Positions 24,376 to 31,653 of a DNA stretch of 31,679 nt are shown here, one piece after another (the first letter of the stretch is position 1; each line of letters starts with the position of its first letter). The position numbers and the translations under genes are program-made. Source of the stretch: Candidatus Falkowiibacteriota bacterium (GTDB lineage: Bacteria > Patescibacteriota > Patescibacteriia > Patescibacteriales > UBA12465); contig CAIMEI010000048.1 in assembly GCA_903839955.1 (NCBI GenBank), positions 1 to 31,679 on the forward strand. The letters run 5' to 3'. The notes under the pieces are model-generated. The model worked only from the letters and a program-made list of their open reading frames with translations, was not told where the DNA came from and did not search any database.

Positions 24376-24625
24376 ATTTTAATATTTTAACAAAATGATC
24401 CAGAAATAGCCATTTTAAATAATAAATATTACTTTTGACAGCACTCAAATTCAAACCAATAATCCCCTTTATTCACGGACTTTCCTGAATATTCGACGCA
24501 AAAAAACTCAGCGCAAACCGAGCCTTTTGTAGTTTTTTTCAATAAATAAGTATGGGCTAAACTCCCAAAATAATATGGATTCCCTTGGCGGCCTTAGTTA
24601 ATCTCCAGAAAAAACAGCTCCTTAA
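24376..24625. other. Intergenic region between surface-protein and methyltransferase genes
   Basis: 250 nt, AT-rich. Apart from the terminator at 24500-24522 and candidate -10 sequences for the methyltransferase, I see no gene or RNA in it. Confidence 0.5.
24500..24522 (-). terminator. Intrinsic terminator of the surface-protein gene
   Basis: CTCAG (24507-24511)/CCGAG (24518-24522) stem with one G-T pair and a 6 nt loop, followed on the minus strand by seven T (24506-24500). About 104 nt past the stop. Closely similar to the terminator at 27915-27938. Confidence 0.65.
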
Positions 24626-27600
24626 TTACTGATTTGCTACGGTTCTGGCTGATAGTCCAAAATATCCTTGGGCCGGTTTAATGCCTTTGGCTTTTTGAAA
24701 TTTAATCACTGCCGCTTTAGTGGCAGCGCCAAATCTGCCAATTTCTTTGCCGGGCGAACCGGGCCCAACTTTTGCCACCGCGAAACCATGGGCATTAAGA
24801 TATTTCTGCAATTCCTTAACGTCGTTACTGGCCATGCCTAATTTCAAATCTTTTTTAAAAACAAATCTCAAGTTCTGTTTAACCGACACGGCCGGTGCAA
24901 CTATTTTTGGGGAATCGATACTAATGTTGGAGATGGATTTGATCGTCAGTTCAGCCCGGCTAATCCAAATATTGGTGAACATGATGCTAATATCATTAAT
25001 CCCGTCATTATCCAAATCCACCTCAACACTATCTCCTTTTTTCAAGGAAATATTTTTAGCCATTGAATCAAGGGAAATAATAATAACCTTGTTCCCCAGA
25101 TCGAGATCGGTAATTTTTAAATTATGGCTTTTTTCATCAAGGTACTTACTGCTCCGGGCCAAAAAATTTATTTGCGAGTTGATATAGCCGAGATAGTTTA
25201 TACCTCCAACGTCAAGTAGGCCGATATCGGCAGTTTGAGCGCTACTGACGCTTCTATCAATCAAGCCGGTGCCAATACCAGAAGGTGGTATGAGCGGACT
25301 GCTCCCCCCTGAACAGCCAGCGGTCGTTTGGTCCACGGTCGTGGCAGCAGTTTCTAGGCCATCAGCATTTCTAGCTTTAACCCTAAAAGTGTATGAAGTA
25401 TTACAGGAAAGACCAGTAAATTGATAAGAATTTCCGCCTATCCAACCAGAGTCACCATCAGCACCGCTAGCATCATAGCTGCTGGCAGCGCCACCGCCCC
25501 AGGAAACTGTGATTGCAGTTCCGCTATCGGCGATAGCGCTAACACTACTAGGCGCCGAAGCCCAAGTATTTGTGCTGCTACTCGTCGTGGCATAACTTGA
25601 GACCATGCCATTTTTAATCGCCGAAACTCTAAACCAATACGGCGTATTCGGTGTCAGCCCGGTCACCGCGAAAGAAGTGGCATTGGCTGCGGCCGAAGCC
25701 ACGTTAACATAAGTTATGCCATCAGTTGACTGGTCAAGGGAAAAAGACGTTTCATCATTAGAATTATCCGTCCAGGCAATGTTGGCGCTCGTGGCGGAGG
25801 TGATGCCAGCAGTAACTGAGCTCGGAGCAACCGGAGCTGATGCATATTGAGCGTACAAAGTTAGATTGGTATTGGTTGAACTATAAACATCACCGGGGTT
25901 ATATGTTGCTCCGGATCCATTAGCATTAGTATCCCAACCAGAAAAACCAAAACCGGTTTTGGTCAAAGTGCCCGGACCGGCAATTGTCTGGTCATCGCCG
26001 CTACCAGCACTGCTTTGCGCAGCTGGAACTGAACCGCCAGTGCTGCCATTGCCAACATAAGTTATCGTGTAGCCAGAAGCTAAAACGTTAAAGGTCGGGG
26101 CCAAAGTGGTATTTTGATTTAAGGAAAAAGTATAAGGATTACTAGTCGAGGCCACCCCGCTGCCGCCCAAAACATAATTCCAATTCGCGAAAGAGTAGCC
26201 GTTATTGGCGATTGCGGTCAAAGTCACATTAGCTCCGGAAGCATAAACATCGCCATAGACCGTCGCACCGTTTACCAAGCCATTAGAAGCTGAATTCACC
26301 TTTAGCATGTAAACGCCAGAAGCCGTGTTAACTTTGGCACCAACTGCCGGTGCGGCACCCCGGTCATCATAATCTTGGTCGGTAACCACTAAGGAACTGC
26401 TGGCACTGCCGCCAACCAAGGTCGCCCAACTTGATCCATTATAATAACCGACCGTGGGCGTGCCATTGCCATTTGAAAAACCAGTTTGAGTACCTTTGGC
26501 TATTGCAAAACTGCCAACTTTCAAAATAGCAGTCGGTGACGAAGACGCATTTTCCTTGATCAAGAAAGGCTGAAAGACGGTGTTCGTGCCCAACTCAGCG
26601 CCATCTGGCCCCAAAATTTTGGTATTTGATCCGCCAGTGAAAATTGTGTTATCCGAACCGTCAGCATTGGCAGAATAGGTGATATTGCTAGCATCCGCCG
26701 TAATCGAGGCCGCATCCAAATTTTGGAAAATGGAATAGTAAGCCGTCGCCAAAGAACCGGAATATTTATAGATATCACTGAGAGCGTAAACTGGAGCATT
26801 TGTTGTTCCGGTGTTGCGATAATTATAAGCAAAAAGTGAATTGATAACTGTCACCGAACCGCCGTTGTTAGCAATGGCCCCTCCGGCATAAGATCCATAA
26901 GCAACATTGCCCGTAAAAGTGCTGTTGACGGCATACAAAGTGCCCGAATAGTTGTTAATGGCACCGCCGAGCTCCGTGCTTTTGTTGTTGGCGAAGGTGG
27001 AGTTGTTCAGATACAAGGTGCCATTGTTTTCTCCAGCGCCTCCACCACCAGCAGAACTCGTGCTGCGGTTTTCACTGAAGGTGGAATTTTCAATAAACAT
27101 CAAAGCCCCGTTTTTATTCAAAAACCCACCGCCATACTGCGCGGCGTTACGGCTGATATTACTATCTTTAACGTAAGCCGTCCCCAGGTTTACCAAGGCG
27201 CCGCCGCCTGTTCCCGAGCACAAGGAATTCGAGATAGAAACGCCGGTTAATTTGAGAGTGGTCCCCGAATTATTCAGAATACCAGCCGCCGAAGAAGCGG
27301 TGGCACCGCCCTTGACGGTTAAATTTCTTATCTCAACTGTTTTTCCCGAGGCGTTGATATTGAAAACTCTAAAAGTTGAGGGATTGGAATTATAAATACC
27401 TGAAGCATCAAGGCCGGGACGAGGAACCGACACCGTGAAGCCGTTGCCGACAATAGTTATTGCTTTATTGGTCACAGCAATGGCCGCGGACACAGTAATA
27501 TCCTGCGTGATGTTGATGACGTCATTATCAACTGCGCCATTCACCGCGCTAAGCAGCTGGTCGTAATTCGCCACGTTAGTTGTCGCTGCCTGGGCTGGCG

Positions 27601-27667
27601 CTGCCTGAAAAACCAAAAAAACCAACATTCCCAAAATTAAGGAAAACCCAAGTGGTAATTTTTTCAT
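24626..27667 (-). CDS. Modular exported surface protein: beta-helix, InlB-like, FN3 and peptidoglycan-binding domains
   Basis: 1013 residues. Signal peptide 1-27 (cleavage after AQA). Residues ~30-345 form a right-handed beta-helix-type region with GGA(I/L) and FxxN repeats (GGAINN, GGAIANN, FTGN, FSEN), like polymorphic outer-membrane or pectate-lyase-fold proteins. Residues ~345-455 are a linker domain. Residues 460-530 and 533-609 are InlB/Listeria-type repeats (FSGWDTNANGSGATYNPGD). FN3 modules lie at about 612-700 and 703-785. Residues ~820-915 hold a beta domain with VEVDLDNDGINDISI. A C-terminal PG_binding_1 fold is at 945-1013 (NDVKELQKYLNAHGF, AVIKFQKAKGI). No LPXTG or C-terminal TM, so attachment is probably through the wall-binding domain. 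Monocistronic, with its own promoter and terminator. Likely an adhesin or host/surface-contact protein (inference). Confidence 0.85.
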   Translation of the reverse strand: MKKLPLGFSLILGMLVFLVFQAAPAQAATTNVANYDQLLSAVNGAVDNDVINITQDITVSAAIAVTNKAITIVGNGFTVSVPRPGLDASGIYNSNPSTFRVFNINASGKTVEIRNLTVKGGATASSAAGILNNSGTTLKLTGVSISNSLCSGTGGGALVNLGTAYVKDSNISRNAAQYGGGFLNKNGALMFIENSTFSENRSTSSAGGGGAGENNGTLYLNNSTFANNKSTELGGAINNYSGTLYAVNSTFTGNVAYGSYAGGAIANNGGSVTVINSLFAYNYRNTGTTNAPVYALSDIYKYSGSLATAYYSIFQNLDAASITADASNITYSANADGSDNTIFTGGSNTKILGPDGAELGTNTVFQPFLIKENASSSPTAILKVGSFAIAKGTQTGFSNGNGTPTVGYYNGSSWATLVGGSASSSLVVTDQDYDDRGAAPAVGAKVNTASGVYMLKVNSASNGLVNGATVYGDVYASGANVTLTAIANNGYSFANWNYVLGGSGVASTSNPYTFSLNQNTTLAPTFNVLASGYTITYVGNGSTGGSVPAAQSSAGSGDDQTIAGPGTLTKTGFGFSGWDTNANGSGATYNPGDVYSSTNTNLTLYAQYASAPVAPSSVTAGITSATSANIAWTDNSNDETSFSLDQSTDGITYVNVASAAANATSFAVTGLTPNTPYWFRVSAIKNGMVSSYATTSSSTNTWASAPSSVSAIADSGTAITVSWGGGAASSYDASGADGDSGWIGGNSYQFTGLSCNTSYTFRVKARNADGLETAATTVDQTTAGCSGGSSPLIPPSGIGTGLIDRSVSSAQTADIGLLDVGGINYLGYINSQINFLARSSKYLDEKSHNLKITDLDLGNKVIIISLDSMAKNISLKKGDSVEVDLDNDGINDISIMFTNIWISRAELTIKSISNISIDSPKIVAPAVSVKQNLRFVFKKDLKLGMASNDVKELQKYLNAHGFAVAKVGPGSPGKEIGRFGAATKAAVIKFQKAKGIKPAQGYFGLSARTVANQ

Positions 27668-27697
27668 CGGTATTTTATTTAATTTAATTATAGATAT

Positions 27698-27726
27698 ATT
27701 TTACCATTATCACTTAACAAGTTCAA
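27698..27726 (-). promoter_or_regulatory. Promoter of the surface-protein gene
   Basis: Minus strand -35 TTGAAC (27726-27721), 17 nt spacer, extended -10 TGGTAAAAT (hexamer TAAAAT, 27703-27698); about 30 nt before the ATG. Confidence 0.65.
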
Positions 27727-27914
27727 ACTAGCAAAAAAACAAAACATTTTCTTTATTTACAATAAATGATAATTCTTACTGCCTTGAATCATAAATTACC
27801 GCACCTTTTGTTTCTTTGCCACCAGTAGAATTTTTTTGACATCCACTTAATTTATATTTTTAGCTTATCAAGCATTGTGGACATAAATGGACATATCACA
27901 AAGTTAACCCCAAC

Positions 27915-27938
27915 AAAAAAACTCAGCGCGAACTGAGT
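27915..27938 (-). terminator. Intrinsic terminator of the GIY-YIG gene
   Basis: ACTCAG (27921-27926)/CTGAGT (27933-27938), 6 nt loop, followed on the minus strand by a T7 run. It is 57 nt past the stop at 27995. Confidence 0.75.
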
Positions 27939-27994
27939 CTTTCTGTTTTTTGGCTAGTTTTAGACGATATTAGCCGGACTAAAACACCAAAAGA

Positions 27995-28258
27995 TTACTT
28001 GTCTACCGATAAATAATTCGCTAATTGTTTTTCGATATATCTCCTCCCCAATCCACTCTTTAAGAACATTTCCCTCCCCATAGCATCAACCTTGCTCAAA
28101 TAAGCTTCATAATATATCAAAATCCAGCCAGTTTTCTTAGACGTCGTTTTGCAACCTCTACCTGCTAGATGATCGGCTATCCGCCTTTGTAAATTAGAAG
28201 AATAGCCGATGTACCAGCCGAAATCATTCTTGTTTTCTAAAATATAAACATAATACAT
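27995..28258 (-). CDS. GIY-YIG domain nuclease-like protein
   Basis: 87 residues, a complete single-domain GIY-YIG protein of the UPF0213/YhbQ type. MYYVYILENKND supplies the first motif and WYIGYSSNLQRRIADH the second (GIY-YIG here YYVYI/WYIG), with the catalytic Arg in NLQRRI. A Glu in GREMFLKSG provides the metal ligand. These small proteins cut or bind branched or damaged DNA; many also look like remnants of mobile-element nucleases. It stands alone between a GC-rich hairpin and a terminator. Confidence 0.88.
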   Translation of the reverse strand: MYYVYILENKNDFGWYIGYSSNLQRRIADHLAGRGCKTTSKKTGWILIYYEAYLSKVDAMGREMFLKSGLGRRYIEKQLANYLSVDK

Positions 28259-28298
28259 AAAGAGATATTAGCATTGACCCTATAAAACCTAGATAAAC

Positions 28299-28327
28299 GC
28301 CGCGTAAAGGCCTGGTGGCCACGCGGC
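28299..28327. other. GC-rich hairpin
   Basis: GCCGCGT (28299-28305)/ACGCGGC (28321-28327) outer stem and GGCC/GGCC inner stem with TGGT loop, separated by an AAA bulge; 11 bp in total. No T tract, so not a normal terminator. Lies in the leader of the GIY-YIG gene. Confidence 0.5.
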
Positions 28328-28339
28328 CACGTCAAAACA

Positions 28340-28369
28340 AAAAACACTCCGCTCGAACGGAGTGTTTTT
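28340..28369. terminator. Terminator of tRNA-Gln
   Basis: AAAAACACTCCG (28340-28351)/CGGAGTGTTTTT (28358-28369), a perfect 12 bp stem with loop CTCGAA. On the minus strand the T run at 28344-28340 continues through TTGTTTTG. It starts about 13 nt after the tRNA 3' end. It could work in both directions. Confidence 0.8.
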
Positions 28370-28381
28370 GTTTTGTTTACG

Positions 28382-28455
28382 TGGCTCGGGGACATGGATT
28401 CGAACCATGATCGACGGCTTCAAAGGCCGCTGTCCTACCATTAGACGATCCCCGA
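28382..28455 (-). tRNA. tRNA-Gln (anticodon UUG)
   Basis: 74 nt with encoded CCA. Acceptor stem TCGGGGA/TCCCCGA (7 bp), D arm GTCTAATGGTAGGAC, anticodon stem-loop GCGGC-CTTTGAA-GCCGT giving anticodon TTG, and T arm containing GGTTCGAATCC. Discriminator G73. The weak U1-A72 pair and this D arm are typical of tRNA-Gln. Reads CAA (and CAG by wobble). Confidence 0.95.
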
Positions 28456-28479
28456 ATATTTGCTTGTTTTTGCCAACTT

Positions 28480-28511
28480 AAAAGGCGCTTTTTATCTTAG
28501 CCAAAAGCGCC
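28480..28511 (-). terminator. Terminator of the carboxypeptidase-ftsEX operon
   Basis: Perfect 9 bp stem GGCGCTTTT (28484-28492)/AAAAGCGCC (28503-28511), 10 nt loop, followed on the minus strand by TTTT (28483-28480). It begins 8 nt after the ftsX stop. The short T tract makes it weaker than the others in the window. Confidence 0.65.
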
Positions 28512-28522
28512 CGGCAAGTCAA
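28494..28522 (-). promoter_or_regulatory. tRNA-Gln promoter overlapping the ftsX stop and terminator
   Basis: Minus strand -35 TTGACT (28522-28517), 17 nt spacer, -10 TAAGAT (28499-28494). The -35 includes the TGA stop of ftsX, and the -10 lies in the terminator loop. Predicted leader about 30 nt before the tRNA. Confidence 0.55.
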
Positions 28523-29427
28523 ACTTTGGAATATTTACGCACTGCCAATAGACTGGCGACCACGCCGGCGAAAGCGGCGGCGAGAAATTCGACGCCGAAA
28601 ATGACCCAGAAATTGGTGATAAAATAGGAAACGATATTAATACTGTAACCCGTGAAAAAGACCTCCAAATAGGGCTGGAGCAGGCTCAGGAAGGGGAAAA
28701 ATAGGCAGATGATGAGTAAGGCAGCAATTAAACTATAAATTATCGCGGAAACTAGAAAGGGCGCGATGATGAAGGGCCGTGAAGCGCCGACCAGGCGCAT
28801 GATTTCAATTTCGCGGCGATGGGTGTAAATGGCCACTTTCACTGTATTGTAAATTACCAATAAACTGGTGAGTGAAAAAATGATAATCACGAACAGGCCG
28901 GCTTCATTGATTTTTTCGGTGACATAATCGATCTTCTGGACGATGGAGGCGTTGTCGGTGAAGTCGCGCGATTCAATAATGTCGCTATCCAGGCTTTTCA
29001 AGTTGGCGACTAGTTGCGGCGCCTGGGCGGTGTCGCTTGGCAAAACGGTCAAGCTGGGTGAAAGCGGGTTGGTGCCGAGCTCGCGCAAAGCCTCGATGAC
29101 TTGCTGATTGTCTTGGTTCTTCTCGCGGAACTTCAAAAGAGCCTGTTGCTTGGAAGTGTAGCTCACCGACTTAACATTATTCAAGCCCTGAATTTTAGCC
29201 TTCAAAGCCGCGATCTCGTTTTCCGGCGCTTCGCTTTTTAAGTACAAGCTGAAATCAACTTTGTTTTTGATAACCGAAATCGCGTTATCGGAAATCACCC
29301 GGATGGTCATCATCACGTTGATGGAAAATAAGGTGAGCACCAAGATGGTGATGGTCGCCACCGAAAGCCAGACATTGCGGCCGATATCCTGGGCGCTGAA
29401 TTTTAGAACGCGAAAAAAAGTATTCAT
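28519..29427 (-). CDS. ftsX: Cell division protein FtsX
   Basis: 302 residues, normal FtsX length. One N-terminal TM (about 20-42, VATITILVLTLFSINVMMTI), an extracellular domain of about 130 residues (DFSLYLKSEAPENEIAAL opening), then three TMs (about 176-199, 226-252, 270-292). The family motif VKVAIYTHRREIEIMRLVGAS follows TM2. With FtsE it forms an ABC-type machine that activates peptidoglycan hydrolases at division rather than transporting. Starts 5 nt after ftsE. It ends in TGA, which shows TGA is a stop in this organism. Confidence 0.95.
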   Translation of the reverse strand: MNTFFRVLKFSAQDIGRNVWLSVATITILVLTLFSINVMMTIRVISDNAISVIKNKVDFSLYLKSEAPENEIAALKAKIQGLNNVKSVSYTSKQQALLKFREKNQDNQQVIEALRELGTNPLSPSLTVLPSDTAQAPQLVANLKSLDSDIIESRDFTDNASIVQKIDYVTEKINEAGLFVIIIFSLTSLLVIYNTVKVAIYTHRREIEIMRLVGASRPFIIAPFLVSAIIYSLIAALLIICLFFPFLSLLQPYLEVFFTGYSINIVSYFITNFWVIFGVEFLAAAFAGVVASLLAVRKYSKV

Positions 29428-29432
29428 ATTAT

Positions 29433-30113
29433 TTATAAAACATATTTGCCGTGCTCCTGGTCGCTAATAATTTCGCCTCTTTCCATTGCCACCACGCGGC
29501 GTTGCAGGCGATTCACGATTTCCCGGTTATGCGTTACCAAAATAACCGTCGTGCCGAAATTATTGATGCGCAAAAGCAAATCGATGATTTCGTCGGCATT
29601 AATCGTATCCAAATTTCCCGTCGGTTCATCGGCCAATAAAATTTTCGGCTGATGGACAAGCGCGCGGGCAATCGCCGCCCGCTGAGCTTCGCCGCCGGAA
29701 ATTTCGTGCGGAAAGCGGTCGGCCTTATCTTCCAAGCCGACAATCTTTAAAACGCTAGGCACGATGCGCTTGATTTTACTGTTGCTGCCACCGGAAACTT
29801 CCAGGGCAAAAGCAATATTTTCGGCCAAAGTTTTTTTGGGCAGGAGCTTGAAGTCTTGAAAAATAACGCCGATTTGACGCCGTAAATACGGGACTTCCCG
29901 ACGGCTCAAGTGCGTGATGTCCCAGCCGCCGATTTCCACCGAGCCTTCGTTGATTCTTTCTTCGCCAGTTAAAATTTTGACGAGCGTGGTTTTGCCAGCA
30001 CCGCTTTGGCCGACGATGGACACGAACTCTCCGGGCGCAATATCCAGATTAATCCCTTTGAGAACTTTGGCGTGGCGGCCATAGGTTTTGTAAACATTCT
30101 TCAAGTGGATCAT
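29433..30113 (-). CDS. ftsE: Cell division ATP-binding protein FtsE
   Basis: 226 residues. Walker A GQSGAGKT (35-42), Q-loop VIFQDFKLLPKKT, signature ISGGEAQRAAIARAL, Walker B ILLADEPTGNLD and H-loop VTHNRE. The N-terminal IHLKNVYKTYGRHAKVLKGIN is typical of FtsE. It starts 14 nt after the carboxypeptidase frame ends and 5 nt before ftsX. The tight link suggests that the upstream wall enzyme works with FtsEX. Confidence 0.95.
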   Translation of the reverse strand: MIHLKNVYKTYGRHAKVLKGINLDIAPGEFVSIVGQSGAGKTTLVKILTGEERINEGSVEIGGWDITHLSRREVPYLRRQIGVIFQDFKLLPKKTLAENIAFALEVSGGSNSKIKRIVPSVLKIVGLEDKADRFPHEISGGEAQRAAIARALVHQPKILLADEPTGNLDTINADEIIDLLLRINNFGTTVILVTHNREIVNRLQRRVVAMERGEIISDQEHGKYVL

Positions 30114-30127
30114 AGAAAAAGAAATAA

Positions 30128-30391
30128 TTATTTGGCGGTAGCGTAATCAATAATTTCCTTAGTGTCTTCGACTGCCGCCGGCGAAGTGGTGGCGCCAAAA
30201 ACGACGACGATTAAATTTCCCTGATTGGTGTTGACGCGGCTCATCAGGCAGTGGCCGGCTTCTTCCAGGTAGCCGGTCTTGGAGGCATTGACGTCATAGG
30301 CGCCGGCGCGCAATAATTGGCTGGTATTCTTGAGGTTATGCGTTTTTTTTGGTGTTGATGGTCTTGAAGGAATAAGTTTTGGCGGTATCAA
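30128..30391 (-). pseudogene. 3' part of the D,D-carboxypeptidase, out of frame with its 5' part
   Basis: This frame continues the carboxypeptidase whose 5' part ends at 30336. Real homology starts at THNLKNTSQLL (codon about 30343), not at the apparent ATG. It carries the third S11 active-site motif KTG (30280-30272, context NASKTGYLEEAG) and the final strands (NLIVVVFGATTS). Without this segment the enzyme upstream lacks its KTG box. Removing one A from the A8 run at 30343-30350 fuses the frames into a protein of about 488 residues. Either a frameshift mutation or assembly error, or a site of slippage. Confidence 0.75.
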
Positions 30392-31595
30392 TTTTTTGCA
30401 GATTTTTATCCTTCAAAGCTTCTTTGGTTATTATAGCATAATCATGCGCCGAACTCATATTGTCCGGCGACAGGCCGGTCGGCTCGACAAATTTTGTTTC
30501 GGTCGCGCCCCATTTTTTGACGGTGCTATTCATCCGCGCGATAAAGGCTTCGCGGCTTAAACCACTGGCACGCACCAAGCTTTCCACGGCGTTGTTCGCA
30601 GAACCGACCAAGGCCGAGTAAAGCAGGTCTTTGGCGGTCATGGTTTCGCCGTCTTTGACTAATAATTTGGCCGACTGCCAGGGCGAGCAATATTCATAGT
30701 TGTGATCTTCGTCGGCTTTTTTGTAGGTCACCACTTTATCCAAACTGGTCTTGGTGTCCAGAAAAACTTTGGCGGCGACAATTTTACTCAAGCTGGCCAA
30801 AGGTAATTGTTGATTGGGACTTTTTTCGTAGGCCACCTTGCCGGTTTTTTCCCAAACGGCAATGGCCGTCTTGGCTTGCACGGCCGGCTTGGCAACATTT
30901 TTGGGAACAGCTGGCGTGCTCGTCGGCACGGCCGATACGGCGGGACTGGCAGAGGTGGCAGGAACAGCGAGCGCGGCCGGCTCTACTTGAACGTTAATTA
31001 ACCCGGCGCTTTTTTTGGCAATTTTTTCAAAAGCGACTAAGTCCAAATCAACCACTCGATTCGGCAATTTGTCTCTTTCCGGGCCGTAATCATTAACGGT
31101 GATGACCACGCTTTTTTTGTTGTCTAGGTTAGTGACTTTTAATTTGGTTCCTTTGGGAAAATCGGGTGAGGCGGCAAATAAACCGCCCTTGAAACGGTAC
31201 CAAGAGGCCGTGCCGAAGGCCAAGGAATCGGGTTTAATAAATAGTGCGACATTCTGATCAGTTGGCACGGTGGCGCTGACCATGCCCGTTTTTCGGTCAT
31301 CCACACTGGACCAAGCCTGCCATTTTTTGGTCTCGGAATTATAGGAAAATATTTCTTTAATGCTATCGCTCGGAGAAAAATAATTAATCTGAATAAGCGA
31401 AGAAGTTGCCGTTTCACCGGCGTCGGCATACCAAGGGCTCATCCGCTCCCAGCCCGGATTAACTGGCTCGGAATCCGGGGTCGTGTCCTGCCAGGCACTG
31501 TTTATCGGCGCAGCCAGGACGGGAACGGGTGGAAAAAGCATAAAAAGAAACGAAGCAATGATTAAAATTGAGGTAAATAGGTTTTTTCTAGGCAT
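30336..31595 (-). CDS. RlpA-like domain / D,D-carboxypeptidase (peptidase S11) fusion, frameshifted near the end
   Basis: 419 residues before a premature stop. Signal peptide 1-29. An N-terminal domain of unknown type (30-120), then an RlpA-like double-psi beta barrel (125-205: GTASWYRFKGG, KVTNLDNKKSVVITVNDYGP, RVVDLDLVAFE). The usual His-containing TAAH segment of lytic RlpA is missing, so cleavage activity is doubtful. After a Pro/Ala linker (206-240) comes the S11 domain with SxxK at Ser268-Lys271 (ASLSK) and SxN at 332-334 (SAN). The KTG motif is only found in the other frame downstream. S11 enzymes trim D-Ala from peptidoglycan stem peptides. First gene of an operon with ftsE and ftsX. 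Confidence 0.85.
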   Translation of the reverse strand: MPRKNLFTSILIIASFLFMLFPPVPVLAAPINSAWQDTTPDSEPVNPGWERMSPWYADAGETATSSLIQINYFSPSDSIKEIFSYNSETKKWQAWSSVDDRKTGMVSATVPTDQNVALFIKPDSLAFGTASWYRFKGGLFAASPDFPKGTKLKVTNLDNKKSVVITVNDYGPERDKLPNRVVDLDLVAFEKIAKKSAGLINVQVEPAALAVPATSASPAVSAVPTSTPAVPKNVAKPAVQAKTAIAVWEKTGKVAYEKSPNQQLPLASLSKIVAAKVFLDTKTSLDKVVTYKKADEDHNYEYCSPWQSAKLLVKDGETMTAKDLLYSALVGSANNAVESLVRASGLSREAFIARMNSTVKKWGATETKFVEPTGLSPDNMSSAHDYAIITKEALKDKNLQKIDTAKTYSFKTINTKKNA

Positions 31596-31606
31596 AAAAA
31601 ATTAAA

Positions 31607-31635
31607 TTGACTGATGATTAAATGTTTATTACAAT
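31607..31635 (+). promoter_or_regulatory. Promoter of the plus-strand tRNA
   Basis: TTGACT (31607-31612), 17 nt spacer, TACAAT (31630-31635). Start predicted near 31642, about 12 nt before the tRNA. It is divergent from the carboxypeptidase gene. Confidence 0.7.
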
Positions 31636-31653
31636 AACGATGTTTAAATTAAG

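Larger units (their letters stand above)
27668..27994. other. Intergenic region upstream of the surface-protein gene
   Basis: 327 nt. Holds the surface-protein promoter (27698-27726) and the terminator of the GIY-YIG gene (27915-27938). A short direct repeat GGACATA occurs at 27879 and 27889. I see no gene in it. Confidence 0.5.

Noticed and set aside
27879..27895. Direct repeat GGACATA-AAT-GGACATA
   Set aside because: Only two 7 nt copies; too short to call a repeat element or operator.
27995..28258. GIY-YIG gene as part of a mobile intron or transposon
   Set aside because: No intron structure, terminal repeats or transposase nearby; it looks like a stand-alone UPF0213-type gene.
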